Positions 11,116-22,599 of a stretch of 64,000 bases of DNA are shown here, one piece after another. A program made the position numbers and the translations under genes. The notes under the pieces were generated by a model. That model saw only the letters and a list, made by a program, of their open reading frames with translations, did not search any database and was not told where the DNA came from. Location of the stretch: contig CM043801.1 of the NCBI GenBank assembly GCA_023974075.1, forward strand, positions 33,509,699 through 33,573,698, in the 5' to 3' direction. The stretch is from Chaenocephalus aceratus (taxonomy: Eukaryota > Chordata > Actinopteri > Perciformes > Channichthyidae). How positions within the stretch are numbered: the first letter of the stretch is position 1; each line of letters starts with the position of its first letter.

Positions 11116-12395
11116 TCTAGAGTCCACTGTGAGGAGAGGTAGAGACGCTCGATCTGAGGAAGGAGCAGGTGAAGAGTTTTTTAAACAAGACCAGAAACTC
11201 TATCAGTGTTTGAGAGTTTAACAAACCTACCTTGAACTGTGATCTTGTATTTAGCTGCTTCTGTTTCGTCTCCTGACAACACTCCTGAAAGCTTCATTAC
11301 TTCAGCAGTATAAACTCCACTGCCTCTTGGAGATTCTTCAATTTCACAGATAGATTGTTCTACATGTTAACATTAATTCATGTCATGGTTATACAAACAA
11401 AGGAAGGTTATCTACCCCTGACATGTTTTAAGATGAAACATCTCAAATAACTTGTTCTGAGTACATTTTTCAAACTGAAGAAGCCTGCTCACAGACTTGA
11501 GCTAAATCTGATAAATGTTAAAACATTGAATTAGACTTGTTTTTGTCGTACCTCGTGCCTCAGTGCAGACCAGCAGCCCCAGAATCACGAAGAGGAACAT
11601 GACAGTCTCTGAATACTCCATACAATAATGTGTGCTTCCTGTTTGGCTCTAACACCACCAAGTATTTTCACAGTTGGTTTTTTTTTCTTTTAAAACCACA
11701 CAACCTTTTGCATGATGTGAAGACGTTAACTTCTATTTGCACCTTACCAACAAACAAACAAACAACCAAACTGTGCTCCATTTTGGAAATAAGCAAAAGG
11801 TGTTATATTATCGAAACTCTGAATGTACAAATAAAATGCTGTTAAAACACAATTCTGCAATTTTCTTTCATGCATATCACATCTGATCACAACTTTGCTT
11901 CCTATGTTTGGCACTTACAAGTTAACCATATGTGACTTGCTGAGCCAAGCATTTGGTACTTCTGCATTTTCTTACTCATTACATACTGAGAGGAAAATAC
12001 TTTCAAAAGAAAGCTGCACTTGGGATACATGTTTCTGCAAACTGTGATATAGTTGTGTGAAAAGTAAAACACAGAAACGTACAGATAACTGTTTTAAGAG
12101 AACCAGACATCTTCAGTTTTAGTCCAGAAAAACAACAAGAAAAACTAACATCACGCATTATTTGAAAGTCCTTTCTCATTCAAGACGAGAATGATATCAG
12201 GACAACCACCAGAGGTGAGTGTTGTGAGAATGTGATTGTGATTTTGTACGTCAGTTTTCTCTTTTCCCCGGGAATGTTGTCTTATTCTTACTTCCTCTTC
12301 ATCTAGACGTGTTGTGTAAGGACAGAGAGCCATGGAATAAAAAGCAAGGCTCAAGCCAATTTGGTTCAGAATCACTTCCCTCCCCATCTTGCAGA

Positions 12396-12456
12396 ATGAG
12401 GTTTTATATTATACTTCTCACTGTCGTTTACCGGCTGAATTCATGTGAAACACAAG
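12396..12456 (+). CDS. SLAM-like receptor (+), exon 1: signal peptide
   Basis: It encodes MRFYIILLTVVYRLNSCETQ, a hydrophobic leader, and ends in phase 1 at a gtaaga donor. The leader differs from that of the minus-strand paralogue and the pseudogene, which share an FVILGLLVCTEA core. Confidence 0.8.
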
Positions 12457-15400
12457 GTAAGAACTTTATTTTATTTATATTTCTTGTTTTTGATCAACTT
12501 TTTTTGTTTTCAAAGTTCATGTTGTTGTACTGTTGCCCTACGTAAGCAACAATATGTAAGATTAGACCCTTTATGTTCTATTTTTGAATTGAGAAATGTA
12601 AAAAATTCTCAGTGATGTGCTCAATGTTATGGTGATGCTGATAACATTTAAAATTGTATTGGGCTATTTTGAGATCTACTGTAGTTTGAAACCACACCCA
12701 AGTGTCACAAAGGTCCCGGTAATGTAAAGGAAATCCATCTTCAGTGTAAGTGAATGTAAATTACAGCATAAACGTGAACTAAAACTAAAAAACCAGATGT
12801 TAAGATTATTCAAAACTATTGATATCTTTATGAAGACGTTGATCCATTGGAAGATCACAATTATATTCTGATCCCTCTGTTCCCAAAGTGTCACATTTAG
12901 AGGGAAGTACATGCTTTTGGAGTCCTTTTTAGATTTTAGTTTTAATATTACATTTTCTTTTTTAACCTTAAGAACAGTTGAATCTGTGGAACAAAAACAA
13001 GTGAACAAGGTGTAAGAAAGTCCCCTGTTTTTCATACGAGACAGAATGGAAATAATTTCTCACATGAAAAAGAAACATAAATACTTAACTTTCACCTGAT
13101 AAACGCCTCTAAGCAGCTTCAAGGGTCAAAGCTAATCCAAGATTTAAAGATATTTTCCAACCTTTGATTATTGATAAGATGAAGGTTCTTTATAATTACA
13201 TATAGTAGGAATAGAGAAATATTCACTTTTGAACCACTAAACATACAGTATATTGTGCGATATTTACTGTATGATGTGTCTTCTGTTTTACAGGGATCAG
13301 TGCTGGGACTCCTGTGTTTGTGCTGAAGGGAGAGGATTTGCATCTGAATGTCACCAAAGCTGTTGTTCTTGGGGACTTTGATTTATTTTTCTGGAAATGT
13401 AATGAAAGTAGCATAGTGAGATTCAATTCTAAGGACAAAAAAGTCTCTGCTAATTACACTGGAAGGGTTGAGTTTCCTGGGAACAATTACTCTGTGAAGT
13501 TGAAGAATCTCCAAGAGGCAGACAGTGGAGTTTACTCTGCTGAAGTGACAAAGGAGTCAATAGAAGAAGTAGCTAAATATAACGTCAAAGTTCAAGGTAG
13601 GTTTAGTCTCAAACACTGATAGAGTTTCTGTGGTCTTGTTTCTGAAACTCTTCCCCTGCTCCTTCCCTCCTCAGATCGAGCGTCTCCAGTAAACCTCACA
13701 GTGGTGAATAGCTCTGTCTCTGAAAACTCTTCCTCCTGTAGCTTCACTGCGACCTGCAGCTCACAGGACTCTCACATCAACAGCACTTTCTCATGTGACA
13801 CCGGAACCTGCAGTCAGGAGGGAGGAGAGCGATCAGAGGGGATCCCTGATACTTTTCTGCAGGTCCACCAATCAAATGGCTTGATCATCTGTAACCATAG
13901 CAACCATGTCAGCTGGACCAACGACACCAAAATAATCAAAGATGTCTGCCCCAAACATTTTGGTAAGACTGAAAGAGAAAACTACTTCCTGATAATAACA
14001 CACAGTTTGGAGTCAGAACATCAGAGCGTACAAGCTTCTTTTTCTATCCAAAACTTTTATATGTCTGTAAATAAGACATGTGTCTCCGGTGTGTCAGGGA
14101 ACTCACACAGCATCAGAAAATAAAACCCTCTCTCTTTTCTTCCGTACCCAAATCTCTAAAAACGGGGCTACAATGGAGCTGATCCAGATTTGCGTCCTAA
14201 ATGATGTAATATCGGAAATGTAGGAAATTTATCAGCAACGTTGCTATCAGAAACAATGCCCGACTGCTTTGGATGTAATATGGTCGGTGTTTACATTAGC
14301 ATCGCTAACACTCAGAGCTAACCTGTGCTGGAGAGCATGTGTGTGAAGAAGCAGGAAATAAAAAGGAACTCACCTTGTGGTATAACAGGCAAGAGACAAG
14401 CCTTTGAGCTCCAGACTGTTTCAGAAATAATCCTTGATAATCCATGATATGGCGTTTCATCACGGCAGCATTTAGTTTAGACAGTAGCTGCCGGGTCCCG
14501 CATGAGCTCCGCCCCCTCCTTTTTTATTTTTATCAAGGCTTTTTTTTTTTTTTAAAGCTTCATACCCAAAATCAGCACTTTTGAAACAGGAAGTGAAATA
14601 GAGGATATGAGGCATGGCTAGAACGGGTGATCTGTTTGGTATTTTGAGCAAAACACTTCATAGACATGTTTTTTATATATTTTTTTTTATATATCTGAGA
14701 CCTATGATATTGCCTAAAAATAGCATGATACATGTAGGTGCACTTTAAAGGAAGAGTTTATTTGTATCTCATTGAAGCAAGCCCCCAGGAAGAGCGCCAG
14801 ACTCTGAGTAAAATATTCGTGATGTCCAAACGGCGGTACTACAATGTGTGTATCAGTCCGTGACGTCACTGGGCCCAGAAATACTTTTTCCCATTGACTA
14901 ACATTGGGAAAGAGACGTCTGTAAATCAGCGGATCATTTAAAAAAAACTAAATAAACGACCCAGTATGAACTATTTTATAGCCCTTATTATCATCATTCG
15001 GTCCTTAAAATTGTAAAATGCACTAAAAGAGGAATCTAGATTTATTTTCTGTCTCCATTGATTCTACTGAGCCGAGAGTGGGAGCTCGGGGGCGGAGCTT
15101 AAGGGGCGCATGCTCTGTGAGCGCACATACGGGTTATTCTGCTCTGACAGCCAGGCATGATGGGTAATCTGTGACATTTTGCTCTCTCAAAAGTTGGGCC
15201 ATTTTGTCCTCATGCGCCAATGAGCAGCTCTCATAGGAAAGAACGCCTCCCACGCTGTATCCAGTTCTTATTATACATCCATGCATTGAACCAATTCCAA
15301 AAAAACATTTGCAGTGCAAATATTGCAAACTATTTCTGTCCTCGTCTCAACATGAACTCTTTTACTGTCAGCTGCTGTGAGCAGTGTTTTTCAGACAGGA

Positions 15401-17495
15401 CAGAAAAAACTAGAAAAGTGCATAAAAACAAATGAAGAGCTTGTTGTTCTTAATGGCACGTTTCAGTTAAACCTGTACAAAAAAATATAATGATGAGCCT
15501 TATCTTTCACAATTAAGTGTTTTAATTAAGTGTTTTGTAGTTTATAAAACTAAACTGGGAATTAGTCGGTGAAACTGGGGAAGTTTCTGCTCCAGTAATT
15601 TGACCATCTGAACCAGCTATCATTCTCTACCAGCGTTGTGTTGTGGCGATCCAGCATAACACAACAGGAAAGAATGAAACAGAGAGGAATCAATAAAACA
15701 CAAACACAGATATAGCAGATAATGCCCCCGTCAGCAGCAACAATCATACAGCATATATCGCCACTGCAATGAACACACACATGTTATCATGCAGCCTGCC
15801 ACACACATGTCACATGTTTTCCTCTCTGAAAGCTATACTTGTATATGTTTAAACGTCATCGTCTCATGACATCTTTAGGATTAGTTAACTAACAAAGTTA
15901 ACTGTTTTTATAACCTGAGGCCTTCTCTGAACTTCCTATACCCTCGGTGTCAGCTCACTTAAAATGAATACATCTATTGATAATTCAGAACGACCATTGT
16001 CTCTCTAACTGTGTGTGACCCAACTCAGTAACACACATCATATGGAATACCAAGTGATCTATCAGAAATACGCCGTCTTAAACATTCTGCTATAACAGTT
16101 GCTTTGATTGAACAAGAGCCAGGTGGTGCTTACATTTTCCTATTCAGTGAACTTTGGAAGTTTGGTAGTTTCACATTGAACTGAATAACTGTTTTGTTTA
16201 AGATATTAGAGTTAAAGCAAACAATTAAAAAAATGTTGTGTAATTCAATCTAACAGTCTGGCAGGATGTGATGCAGTAACACACTTGACTAAGTTTATGA
16301 ATTTAACCAAGCATTATAATGTAGCTTATGTTTTTATTTACAGATCCTCCCCCACAAAACATTGGTCGCATCATTTTGGGAGTATTCTTCCCAATTCTCA
16401 TTCTCGCCATCACTGGTGTAGTACTTTGGTGTCTTCGAACGAGAAGCACAAGTAAGTCTAAGGGTGCATTTTAACATTTTTGTTTCCTGTGGGAATTAAG
16501 TGTTTTATTCAAGTTCATCATATGCCACCAACACATCCCCATTGTCTATTGAAACCTCTCAAACAGCAACATACTCTTTATAATATTCTACACACAGAGG
16601 CTTTAAAGTGTTCAGCTGTTTGAAAACGATAATTAGGACACAACCAACATCTGGACTCAATTCAGATGCAGCTCAAGTAATGTAAATGTTATGAGGTAAT
16701 AAGTATTAAAGGTGAAGCTTTCAAAATGAAATGTAAATTAAAGCAAATCCACATTTTTTTTGTATGACTGACCTGCAGGAAAAAGAGGGATTGTCGAAAA
16801 TACAGTGTATGATACTGCTCAGGTAAGAGACAAGTTTTTTTTTACTTTTCACTCAAAAATGTGACTGCATTTTTGATTTTTTGTGAATTTTTAGATTTTA
16901 AACAATTTAAACAGACTTGGACTGAATATGAGGAACAAGCTAAATCCATAACTGGAGCCTCAGACAGTTATATTGCCTACTATGCACACTAATCACTATG
17001 CACACAGTATATATGTATATGTATTTAATATTTACTGTATAAAGAGGAGACCTGTAAGTTCCCATGTCTTTCTCTAAATACAAAGTACTGTATGTGTTAG
17101 CAGTGCAAATGCTTTTTTTGTCTGTGCTTATTTGGCCTTACTCTGACTTTGATTTTAACTGAAAATACAAACGAATCTTACATTTTTGTTAAACACCATT
17201 ATCACTTTTACAGTCAATAATATGGAATTGTATTGTATTTGAGGAATATATGACATAAACAAATACAATATTATACAAACAACCTTTGGTAAATCAATGT
17301 TTTGTGACGTTCCAGTTCGGAGCTCCAGCCCGGCCTCAGGATCCAACAGATGATGAAGATTCAGCTCTTTGTCTGTCCTCCACCTACGCTATGGTTGGTC
17401 CTCACACTGGACCCGCAGCACCCACTGAGCCTAGAAACACAGCTCAGCTAGAGAGTGTGTACGCTCAGGTGAAAAATACCACACCAGGTCCTTGA
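12396..17495 (+). CDS. SLAM/CD2-family Ig receptor with ITIM-like tail, six exons, complete
   Basis: A type I membrane receptor of leukocytes in the SLAM/CD48/CD244 group, by domain plan. Coding exons are 12396-12456, 13294-13596, 13675-13962, 16344-16451, 16779-16822 and 17316-17495. All borders are GT/AG and the phases agree (1,1,1,1,0), giving 327 residues. Residues 1-20 are a signal peptide. Residues 21-121 are a V-type domain without the usual strand-F cysteine (DSGVYSAEV), as in the CD2/SLAM family. Residues 122-217 are a C2 domain with six cysteines, as in family D2 domains. Residues 227-248 cross the membrane. The tail has TVYDTA, STYAMV (17379-17396) and SVYAQV (17454-17471). Several NxS/T sites are present in both domains. 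Binding partners are probably SH2 proteins or phosphatases. The exact orthologue is unknown. Confidence 0.87.
13294..13596 (+). CDS. SLAM-like receptor (+), exon 2: V-type Ig domain
   Basis: The acceptor is ttttacag and the donor gtaggt. The domain begins GISAGTPVFVLKGEDLHLNV and holds the C-strand FWKC and the F-strand LQEADSGVYSAEV, with no cysteine in strand F. Glycosylation motifs are NVT, NES, NYT and NYS. The predicted ligand face (C to C'' strands) is the part that differs most from the paralogue at 24594-24908. Confidence 0.87.
13675..13962 (+). CDS. SLAM-like receptor (+), exon 3: C2-type Ig domain
   Basis: It begins DRASPVNLTVVNSSVSENSS and has CSFTATCSSQDSHINSTFSC, IICNHSNHVSW and KDVC. 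Six cysteines suggest the two-disulfide D2 of the CD2/SLAM family. If intron 3 were retained, the frame would stay open to 14123 and stop before the membrane exon. Confidence 0.87.
13963..16343. other. Intron 3 of the plus-strand SLAM-like gene
   Basis: It holds a copy of a dispersed repeat (14395-14745; the other copy is at 17625-17935) and an antisense frame at 15562-15780 with a hydrophobic stretch and no family match. No further exon was recognised. Confidence 0.55.
14395..14745 (+). repeat. Dispersed repeat, copy 1 (intron 3 of the SLAM-like gene)
   Basis: It shares tgtttcagaaataatccttg, atcacggcag, attttgagcaaaacac and atatatctgagacc with 17625-17935. Copy 1 carries short insertions. 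It is probably a small DNA-transposon derivative. Confidence 0.7.
16344..16451 (+). CDS. SLAM-like receptor (+), exon 4: transmembrane segment
   Basis: It encodes DPPPQNIGR, a hydrophobic span (IILGVFFPILILAITGVVLW) and the basic stop-transfer CLRTRS. Phase 1 at both ends keeps it modular with the other exons. Confidence 0.85.
17316..17495 (+). CDS. SLAM-like receptor (+), last exon: cytoplasmic tail with two ITIM-like motifs
   Basis: The short preceding exon (16779-16822) supplies TVYDTA. This exon supplies STYAMV and SVYAQV, both of the form S-x-Y-x-x-V. The ITSM form needs Thr at -2, so these are better called ITIM-like. The tail ends NTTPGP and a stop at 17493-17495. Confidence 0.82.
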   Translation, partial: FGAPARPQDPTDDEDSALCLSSTYAMVGPHTGPAAPTEPRNTAQLESVYAQVKNTTPGP

Positions 17496-17624
17496 AAAAT
17501 GATCGGGAGTCGTATTCCCCATACTGCACTCGTTGGGATTACGATTTATGGCAACTGAGCCATGAACTTGATTTTCACATTACCCTCTTTTGGTGTGAAA
17601 ATCCACCCGCAACAGAAAAAGCGT

Positions 17625-17935
17625 TTGAGCTCCACTGTTTCAGAAATAATCCTTGATGTGGTTTGGAACATGATATGGCATTTAATCACGGCAGAATTTA
17701 ACTGTATCTGCCGTGTAATTCTGAGCAGGCATTATCTCCCCCTCCTAATTTTTATTTTTCAAGCCAAGGACCCAAAATCAGCGTTTCTCTAACAGGGCTG
17801 GCATAAAGGGTATGAGGGATGTCTAAAATGCATGATCTGTTTTGTATTTTGAGCAAAACACATCATAGACATGTTTGTTATATATTTGTATATATCTGAG
17901 ACCCATAATATATGCCTATAAATAGTATAATAAGA
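17625..17935 (+). repeat. Dispersed repeat, copy 2 (3' flank of the SLAM-like gene)
   Basis: The second copy of the 14395-14745 repeat has the same orientation and starts about 130 bp after the stop codon. It could contribute to the 3' UTR. Confidence 0.7.
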
Positions 17936-18155
17936 GACCGAGCAACAGCAACCATTAATAGTTAGCATCAAGCTAACAACAAGAAGGACATTTGATTGTC
18001 TCCTTCTCCTCACTGTTTAAAGGTCCCATCATGTCATGGCCATTTCCACTGATCATAATTCCATTGTTGTGGTCTACTAGAATAGATTTATACTGTGCAA
18101 TTTTCCAAACTCACATTGGTTTCTCACAGCATCTCTGTAAAGTGTGTGTATTCAC

Positions 18156-19801
18156 TAGGCTTGTTTGAGACACATTGCGGCTCGCCTCGAAAGTAGACGA
18201 GAGTAGCCGATCGCAGCCGGGGGAGGTGTCAAAATGCTCGTCTTAAGTCGGACAGCTCGGACTCAGAGTCGGCTTGACTGGCTGGGTTTGCAATGGCGGA
18301 AATTGCGTTGGCGTTTTTCGTTGCAGATGAAGTGGATGCAATAGAAATCCCACATGTATTGTATGGAGAATGACATGATCTAAAGGGACTGTGATTGAGA
18401 GAAAATTAAATATTTGTTTACAATAAACATGAATATGTCATTTGTTTGATTTGCATTAAAAGACAATACCATTTTTGATTTAAATTATAGATTACCTTGT
18501 GCATTTGTTGCAGCCCTTGCTTGCTGCATAAGTGCAGCTGCTAAACTGTTATCTGAAAAATAATTTACATAATTTAAAATCATATCCAGATTGTTGGAAT
18601 TCAATTTAGTTGTTTACTCACCATTTTGTAGTCTTTGGGAAATGTCTTGTGAGACTCTTACAGTGATGTCTCCCTGTCCATCACGCAGTGTAAGCACCAC
18701 AAATTCCATTTTACCCACTGTAGACAAAGGTGATCACTATTGCTTTATATAGGTTTGTTAATTCAGTCATGATGATGAACCACACCAGTGACTGGGTTCC
18801 ATAATTAGAAATGCTCCTCCCTCTTAATGTTTGCAAAACTGATAGGTGGACATGCTACAAATGATCAGTCCCTTCAGATCCGCACACATGAAGCTTCATG
18901 AGCATGAATTGAACAGACCTGCTGCTGTGTTAATTCTTTAGCTGCCACTTTAAGCTTTATGATGTGTACAACATGGATGTAATTTGATTTAATCTTGCCA
19001 TTTTAAATGATGTATTCAATAAATAAGGTTAAACCAAATCATTACATTACAACAGATTTTATTTTAATGATTTGGTTTAACTTAAAGATAAACTTTATTG
19101 TTATTGCACATATTACAGGTACTGAGACAACGAAATGCAGTTGAGCTTCTAACCAGGTGCAACAAGCAGTGAAGTGGAAAGTAATGTACACAATCTACAG
19201 AATAACATATAGAATGAATTGAATGATGAATAAACAGTGGGGTATGAATACACTAGATATCCGCCTGTGAGCAGTATGAACAGTGTGTATGAATACACTA
19301 GATATCAGCCTGAGAGCAGTATGAACAGTGTGTATGAATATGCTAAGATATATAAAGTATGAAAACGGTAAGCAGTATAGTATAAAATATATAGATATTA
19401 ATTTCATGATGATAAACATTGTGGAACAATGATGAAAAATGGGAATGGATGTGGCGACGTAAAACTGACACAAAACAACAACAAACTTTTGCCAGCCAAT
19501 TGGAGAGTTTCATCAGCAGCACGTGGTAAAAACCACCAATGAGCGCTCAGCTCGAGATACCAGCGAGCCGTTTCCCATCAAGCATTTCGCTTCCGCAGCT
19601 CGTGGAGAGCAACTGTGCCAACTCGCCTCGCCTCGCTCTCAAGGCTGCGGGCGTCTTTGTCCCGCGATATTTCAAAGTCTCATGTGGGCGGGCCTCCAGA
19701 GCAAGTCGGACAAAATGACTAACCATCATGCAACGCACTAGCAAGACGTTGATCGCAACTGCGCAGGTCTGCGCAGGTCTTGCTTGTCTCAAACAAGCCT
19801 A
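18156..19801. mobile_element. DNA transposon with perfect 16-bp inverted repeats
   Basis: The ends are TAGGCTTGTTTGAGAC and its exact reverse complement, flanked by or including TA. Inside, a plus-strand frame starts MAEIALAFFVADEVDAIE (about 18291). On the minus strand, MEFVVLTLRDGQGDITVRV (ending near 18622 at gtgagt) could splice to DNSLAAALMQQARAATNAQG (about 18497-18556). Two opposed genes would suit a PIF/Harbinger- or ISL2EU-like element, but no catalytic core was recognised. A LINE 3' end and 40-50 bp tandem repeats fill 19080-19400. Confidence 0.6.
19080..19480 (-). mobile_element. LINE 3'-UTR fragment with short tandem repeats
   Basis: The sequence aaactttattgttattgcac and tgagacaacgaaatgcagtt, read on the minus strand, resembles the AATAAAGTT-type 3' ends of teleost LINEs. 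Three imperfect units of gtatgaatacactagatat plus gagcagtatgaacagtgt follow at 19240-19345. Confidence 0.45.
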
Positions 19802-20284
19802 CTCTCTCCACTAAACGGCTCGTTGCAGCCCTTGCCCCCCCCCTCCATGTGAGCCCAGTGTGCTCCGATTGGTCGGGACCAGTCGGGACCAGTCGGGACG
19901 TTGTGAATCGCGCTGAGCTCCGTGGAGGTGTGATTTCCTTGTTTAGCGATACACAGCCAAACTCACCCTGAGTACACACAAAGTCACAGCCGAAGTAAAA
20001 ACAATAAGTGTGGCTTGATATCGAGTAAGAAAAAGGTTGATAAACGCTGTGAGAATGGGTCTGCAGAGAGAATTTCGCCGCGATCCCAACTGTCTGTTAT
20101 CAGCCTGCAGCCAGGGAGGAGAGATCAGCTGAGCTGCCTGCACTGAGTGTGTGAGGAAGTCCGTGGATTGGTCAATTTGGACCAATCAGCGGGGGCTTAA
20201 CGTAACGGCTCCGCGGACGTAACGTAACGGCTCCACGGATTGGTCCATTTCGTTCCGGGGACGACATGACATCATGATGTACCC

Positions 20285-21478
20285 CAGTGTTGTAGTGGGG
20301 ATTTTTTTACTGGGGGGACGCTATTTTAAATTAGGTCATCCCAAACAATGCCAAACAAGTGCGCACGCGCGCAGTGCACTCACAAAACGGGCAGACAGGT
20401 CCACAGAAACTACCGGTATGCTTAGTCCTACTTTACTTACTGTACTGCAAAAAGCAGACGGCGCTGTGCTCAACAGACACACACAGACTCAAAACCATGG
20501 ACACACTGGCACATACGTTACATAAACAATGTATAGGCCTAAATTGCATAAACTACAGTATTGCAACTAAGCAGACAGCGCTGCTTTTCTCTCTCTCTAT
20601 CTCCACTTTCAAAATCTATTTAAAACTCATAACAAACAAACAAAATTCCCAAAGTTGTCCTGAAATTAACTTATTAAATAAACAAAACGAAAAATATATA
20701 TAGCCTACTAATGCAAACATTAAATCTGGACTGGAAATTATTCTGATTAGGCCTAGCCTACATTGCAAATAAGCAGCGCTGCTTTTTTCACACACACACA
20801 CCTTGCGTTTTGAAGACTGATACATCAGATATGGATGAACAAACTTTGCAGCCCAGTTTCCCAGCTTTGCAGTCTATCCACGGGTATGTCTCTTGTTTCC
20901 TCCGCCACATCTCCTCCGTCCATACCTCTGGGAAAGGTGAGCTTGAGCTAGCCAGGGGAACGTTGCTAGCGCAGCTAACGTGCACGTTAGCTAGCATTAT
21001 CCACGTCTTTAGGCGGCTCTTCTGATGATGTACTGTAGTACTAGTAGCAGCTTCACTTGTAGCTTCGGTGCTGCTAGACTCTTTCTTCTTGTGAATTATA
21101 TTCTTTTTAGAAAAGAAGTCAAGTAAAAAATGTTTGCCTGCCATTATAGAGATTTTTCGTTAGCGTTCTTGAGGGAAAGAGCTGCCGCAAGATCGGCGGG
21201 CGGTAAACTGGCCGTGGGTGTGTCACTGACACACCCCCAGCTCGCCGCGGGGTCACGAGCGTGATGACTAATCATAATTCTTTAAGGAAATCGTTTTTAT
21301 TTTTTATTATAATTACTGTGAAATGTATTATGTTTTTGTCATTATTACAACAAATACACACTTGCAACTGATAAGACTGGCAATGATTTTATATTTATTA
21401 GACTATTACAAAAAAGATCATGCTCCAAATAAGTGGGGGTACGGCGTACCCCCGCGTCCAACGCCCACTACACCACTG
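20285..21478. mobile_element. hAT element with 8-bp target-site duplication ATGTACCC
   Basis: The inverted ends are CAGTGTTGTAGTGGG at the left and, read inward from the right, CAGTGGTGTAGTGGGC. The flanks at 20277-20284 and 21479-21486 are identical (ATGTACCC), the hAT hallmark. A minus-strand frame at 20788-21144 (MAGKHFLLDFFSKK, later EEMWRRKQETYPW and GKLGCKVCSS) resembles the N-terminal zinc-finger region of hAT-type transposases. No catalytic region remains. Confidence 0.85.
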
Positions 21479-21959
21479 ATGTACCCGGAAGAATCAAATG
21501 GACAGTGACGTATCTCCAACGAGGCATTTTGGGGAGGTCTTCTCTGTTTTAGAGTTGTACTCGCTACAGGGTGTACTTTGAGGGTTTTGACTCTGCACAC
21601 CATTGACATGCATAAAAACCTTCATAACACACAAGGGGACAGGTACTAACCGGAAAAGCATGACATGTCACCTTTAACAACAGGCTTTGAGAGTAACAGA
21701 TTACATGTAGTGAAATAAATTGTATTGTATGCAATTATTTGTACAGTTTCTACCCTTAATGTTACAAAAAGATATCATTACTGATCTAGTCTCGAGTGAA
21801 ACCAAAGCTAATCTTCCTGGACATCATTGTTGCCTGGAGTTAAAGAATGAATGAATTGAATGGAAAATTCTCCAGCATTTTGTGTTGAAAGGAGAAAAGT
21901 GAAACAACATTACATTGAAAGCTTTGCCTTCCAGCTGTTAATATGCAATCATTTTCCAA

Positions 21960-22345
21960 GGAGCACAAGCATAATTCAGTTTGAAAGGATGTACAGAAAC
22001 ACTTGTTTGGAAAAATATGAGAATGAAGAAAGGTGATTGAAGATGAGAAATGATTGTATATGTATAAATGTAAATGTATGTAGGAATAACTTGCTTAATG
22101 ATTTAAAGGACAATCATTGATCAAGTTAGGGGTGGGAACTAATAAGCATTTGCTTCCTCCTGCTCCCTTTCGGACATATATGATTTATTATTAATATGAA
22201 GACTTTTTTTTTCTTTTTGTTGTTGAATATACAAATATTACCATGAATGTGGATAAATACTGTATTATAACAATACGGTATTCTGTTTTTCACATTTTTT
22301 TTTTTTTAATCTGTTCGAAATAAAGACTGAAAGAAAGAAAGGAGT
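21960..22345 (+). mobile_element. LINE 3'-end element, uninterrupted copy
   Basis: It runs from gcacaagcataattcagttt through caatcattgatcaagttagg to a tail ttcgaaataaagactgaaag. The same sequence occurs at 57590-58105, where a different element interrupts it. This copy shows the empty site (tgctccctttcgg). Confidence 0.7.
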
Positions 22346-22599
22346 CAACATTTAATTTAAAGAAGACTTTGCAGGTTAATGATTTGTAAATTATGGTTTT
22401 CTATGGTCCACTACTTGATATCGCCGTGCTTAGATTTTTATTTTTTATTTAGGATACTTTCACTCCTCTTCTTTTAAAATCCAACACCAACATTGCTTTT
22501 GCTAAATCAATGTAGCTGCAGGATTATTTTTTGTTTTTGTTTCAATAAACTCACTTTCAATAAAAGTGTCAGATAAATGTGAAGTAATGTAAACCTGCC

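Larger units (their letters stand above)
9470..11621 (-). pseudogene. SLAM-family receptor pseudogene (third copy), gutted by deletions and a LINE insertion
   Basis: Pieces of the minus-strand receptor at 23584-25882 recur here in the right order. The signal-peptide exon is 11552-11621 (core FLFVILGLLVCTEARG, donor gtacga). The second half of the V exon is about 11234-11345. The intron-2 homologue and the first codons of the D2 exon are about 11122-11160. The last codons of the membrane exon with the stop (MEKLNKNK) are about 9519-9550. The V fragment has lost 4 nt (GACA of the codons for Asp-Ser-Gly in the EADSGVY motif), which puts stops directly after it. The first half of V, most of D2 and the membrane segment are missing. 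LINE sequence occupies part of the gap. Confidence 0.8.
18016..21665. mobile_element. Nested transposon block: outer TIR element interrupted by two other elements
   Basis: The outer ends are TTTAAAGGTCCCATCATGTC at the left and, read from the right, TTAAAGGTGACATGTCATGC. They look like the imperfect inverted repeats of one element. Inside lie a 16-bp-TIR element (18156-19801) and a hAT element with an 8-bp target duplication (20285-21478). Outer borders are approximate. Confidence 0.5.
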
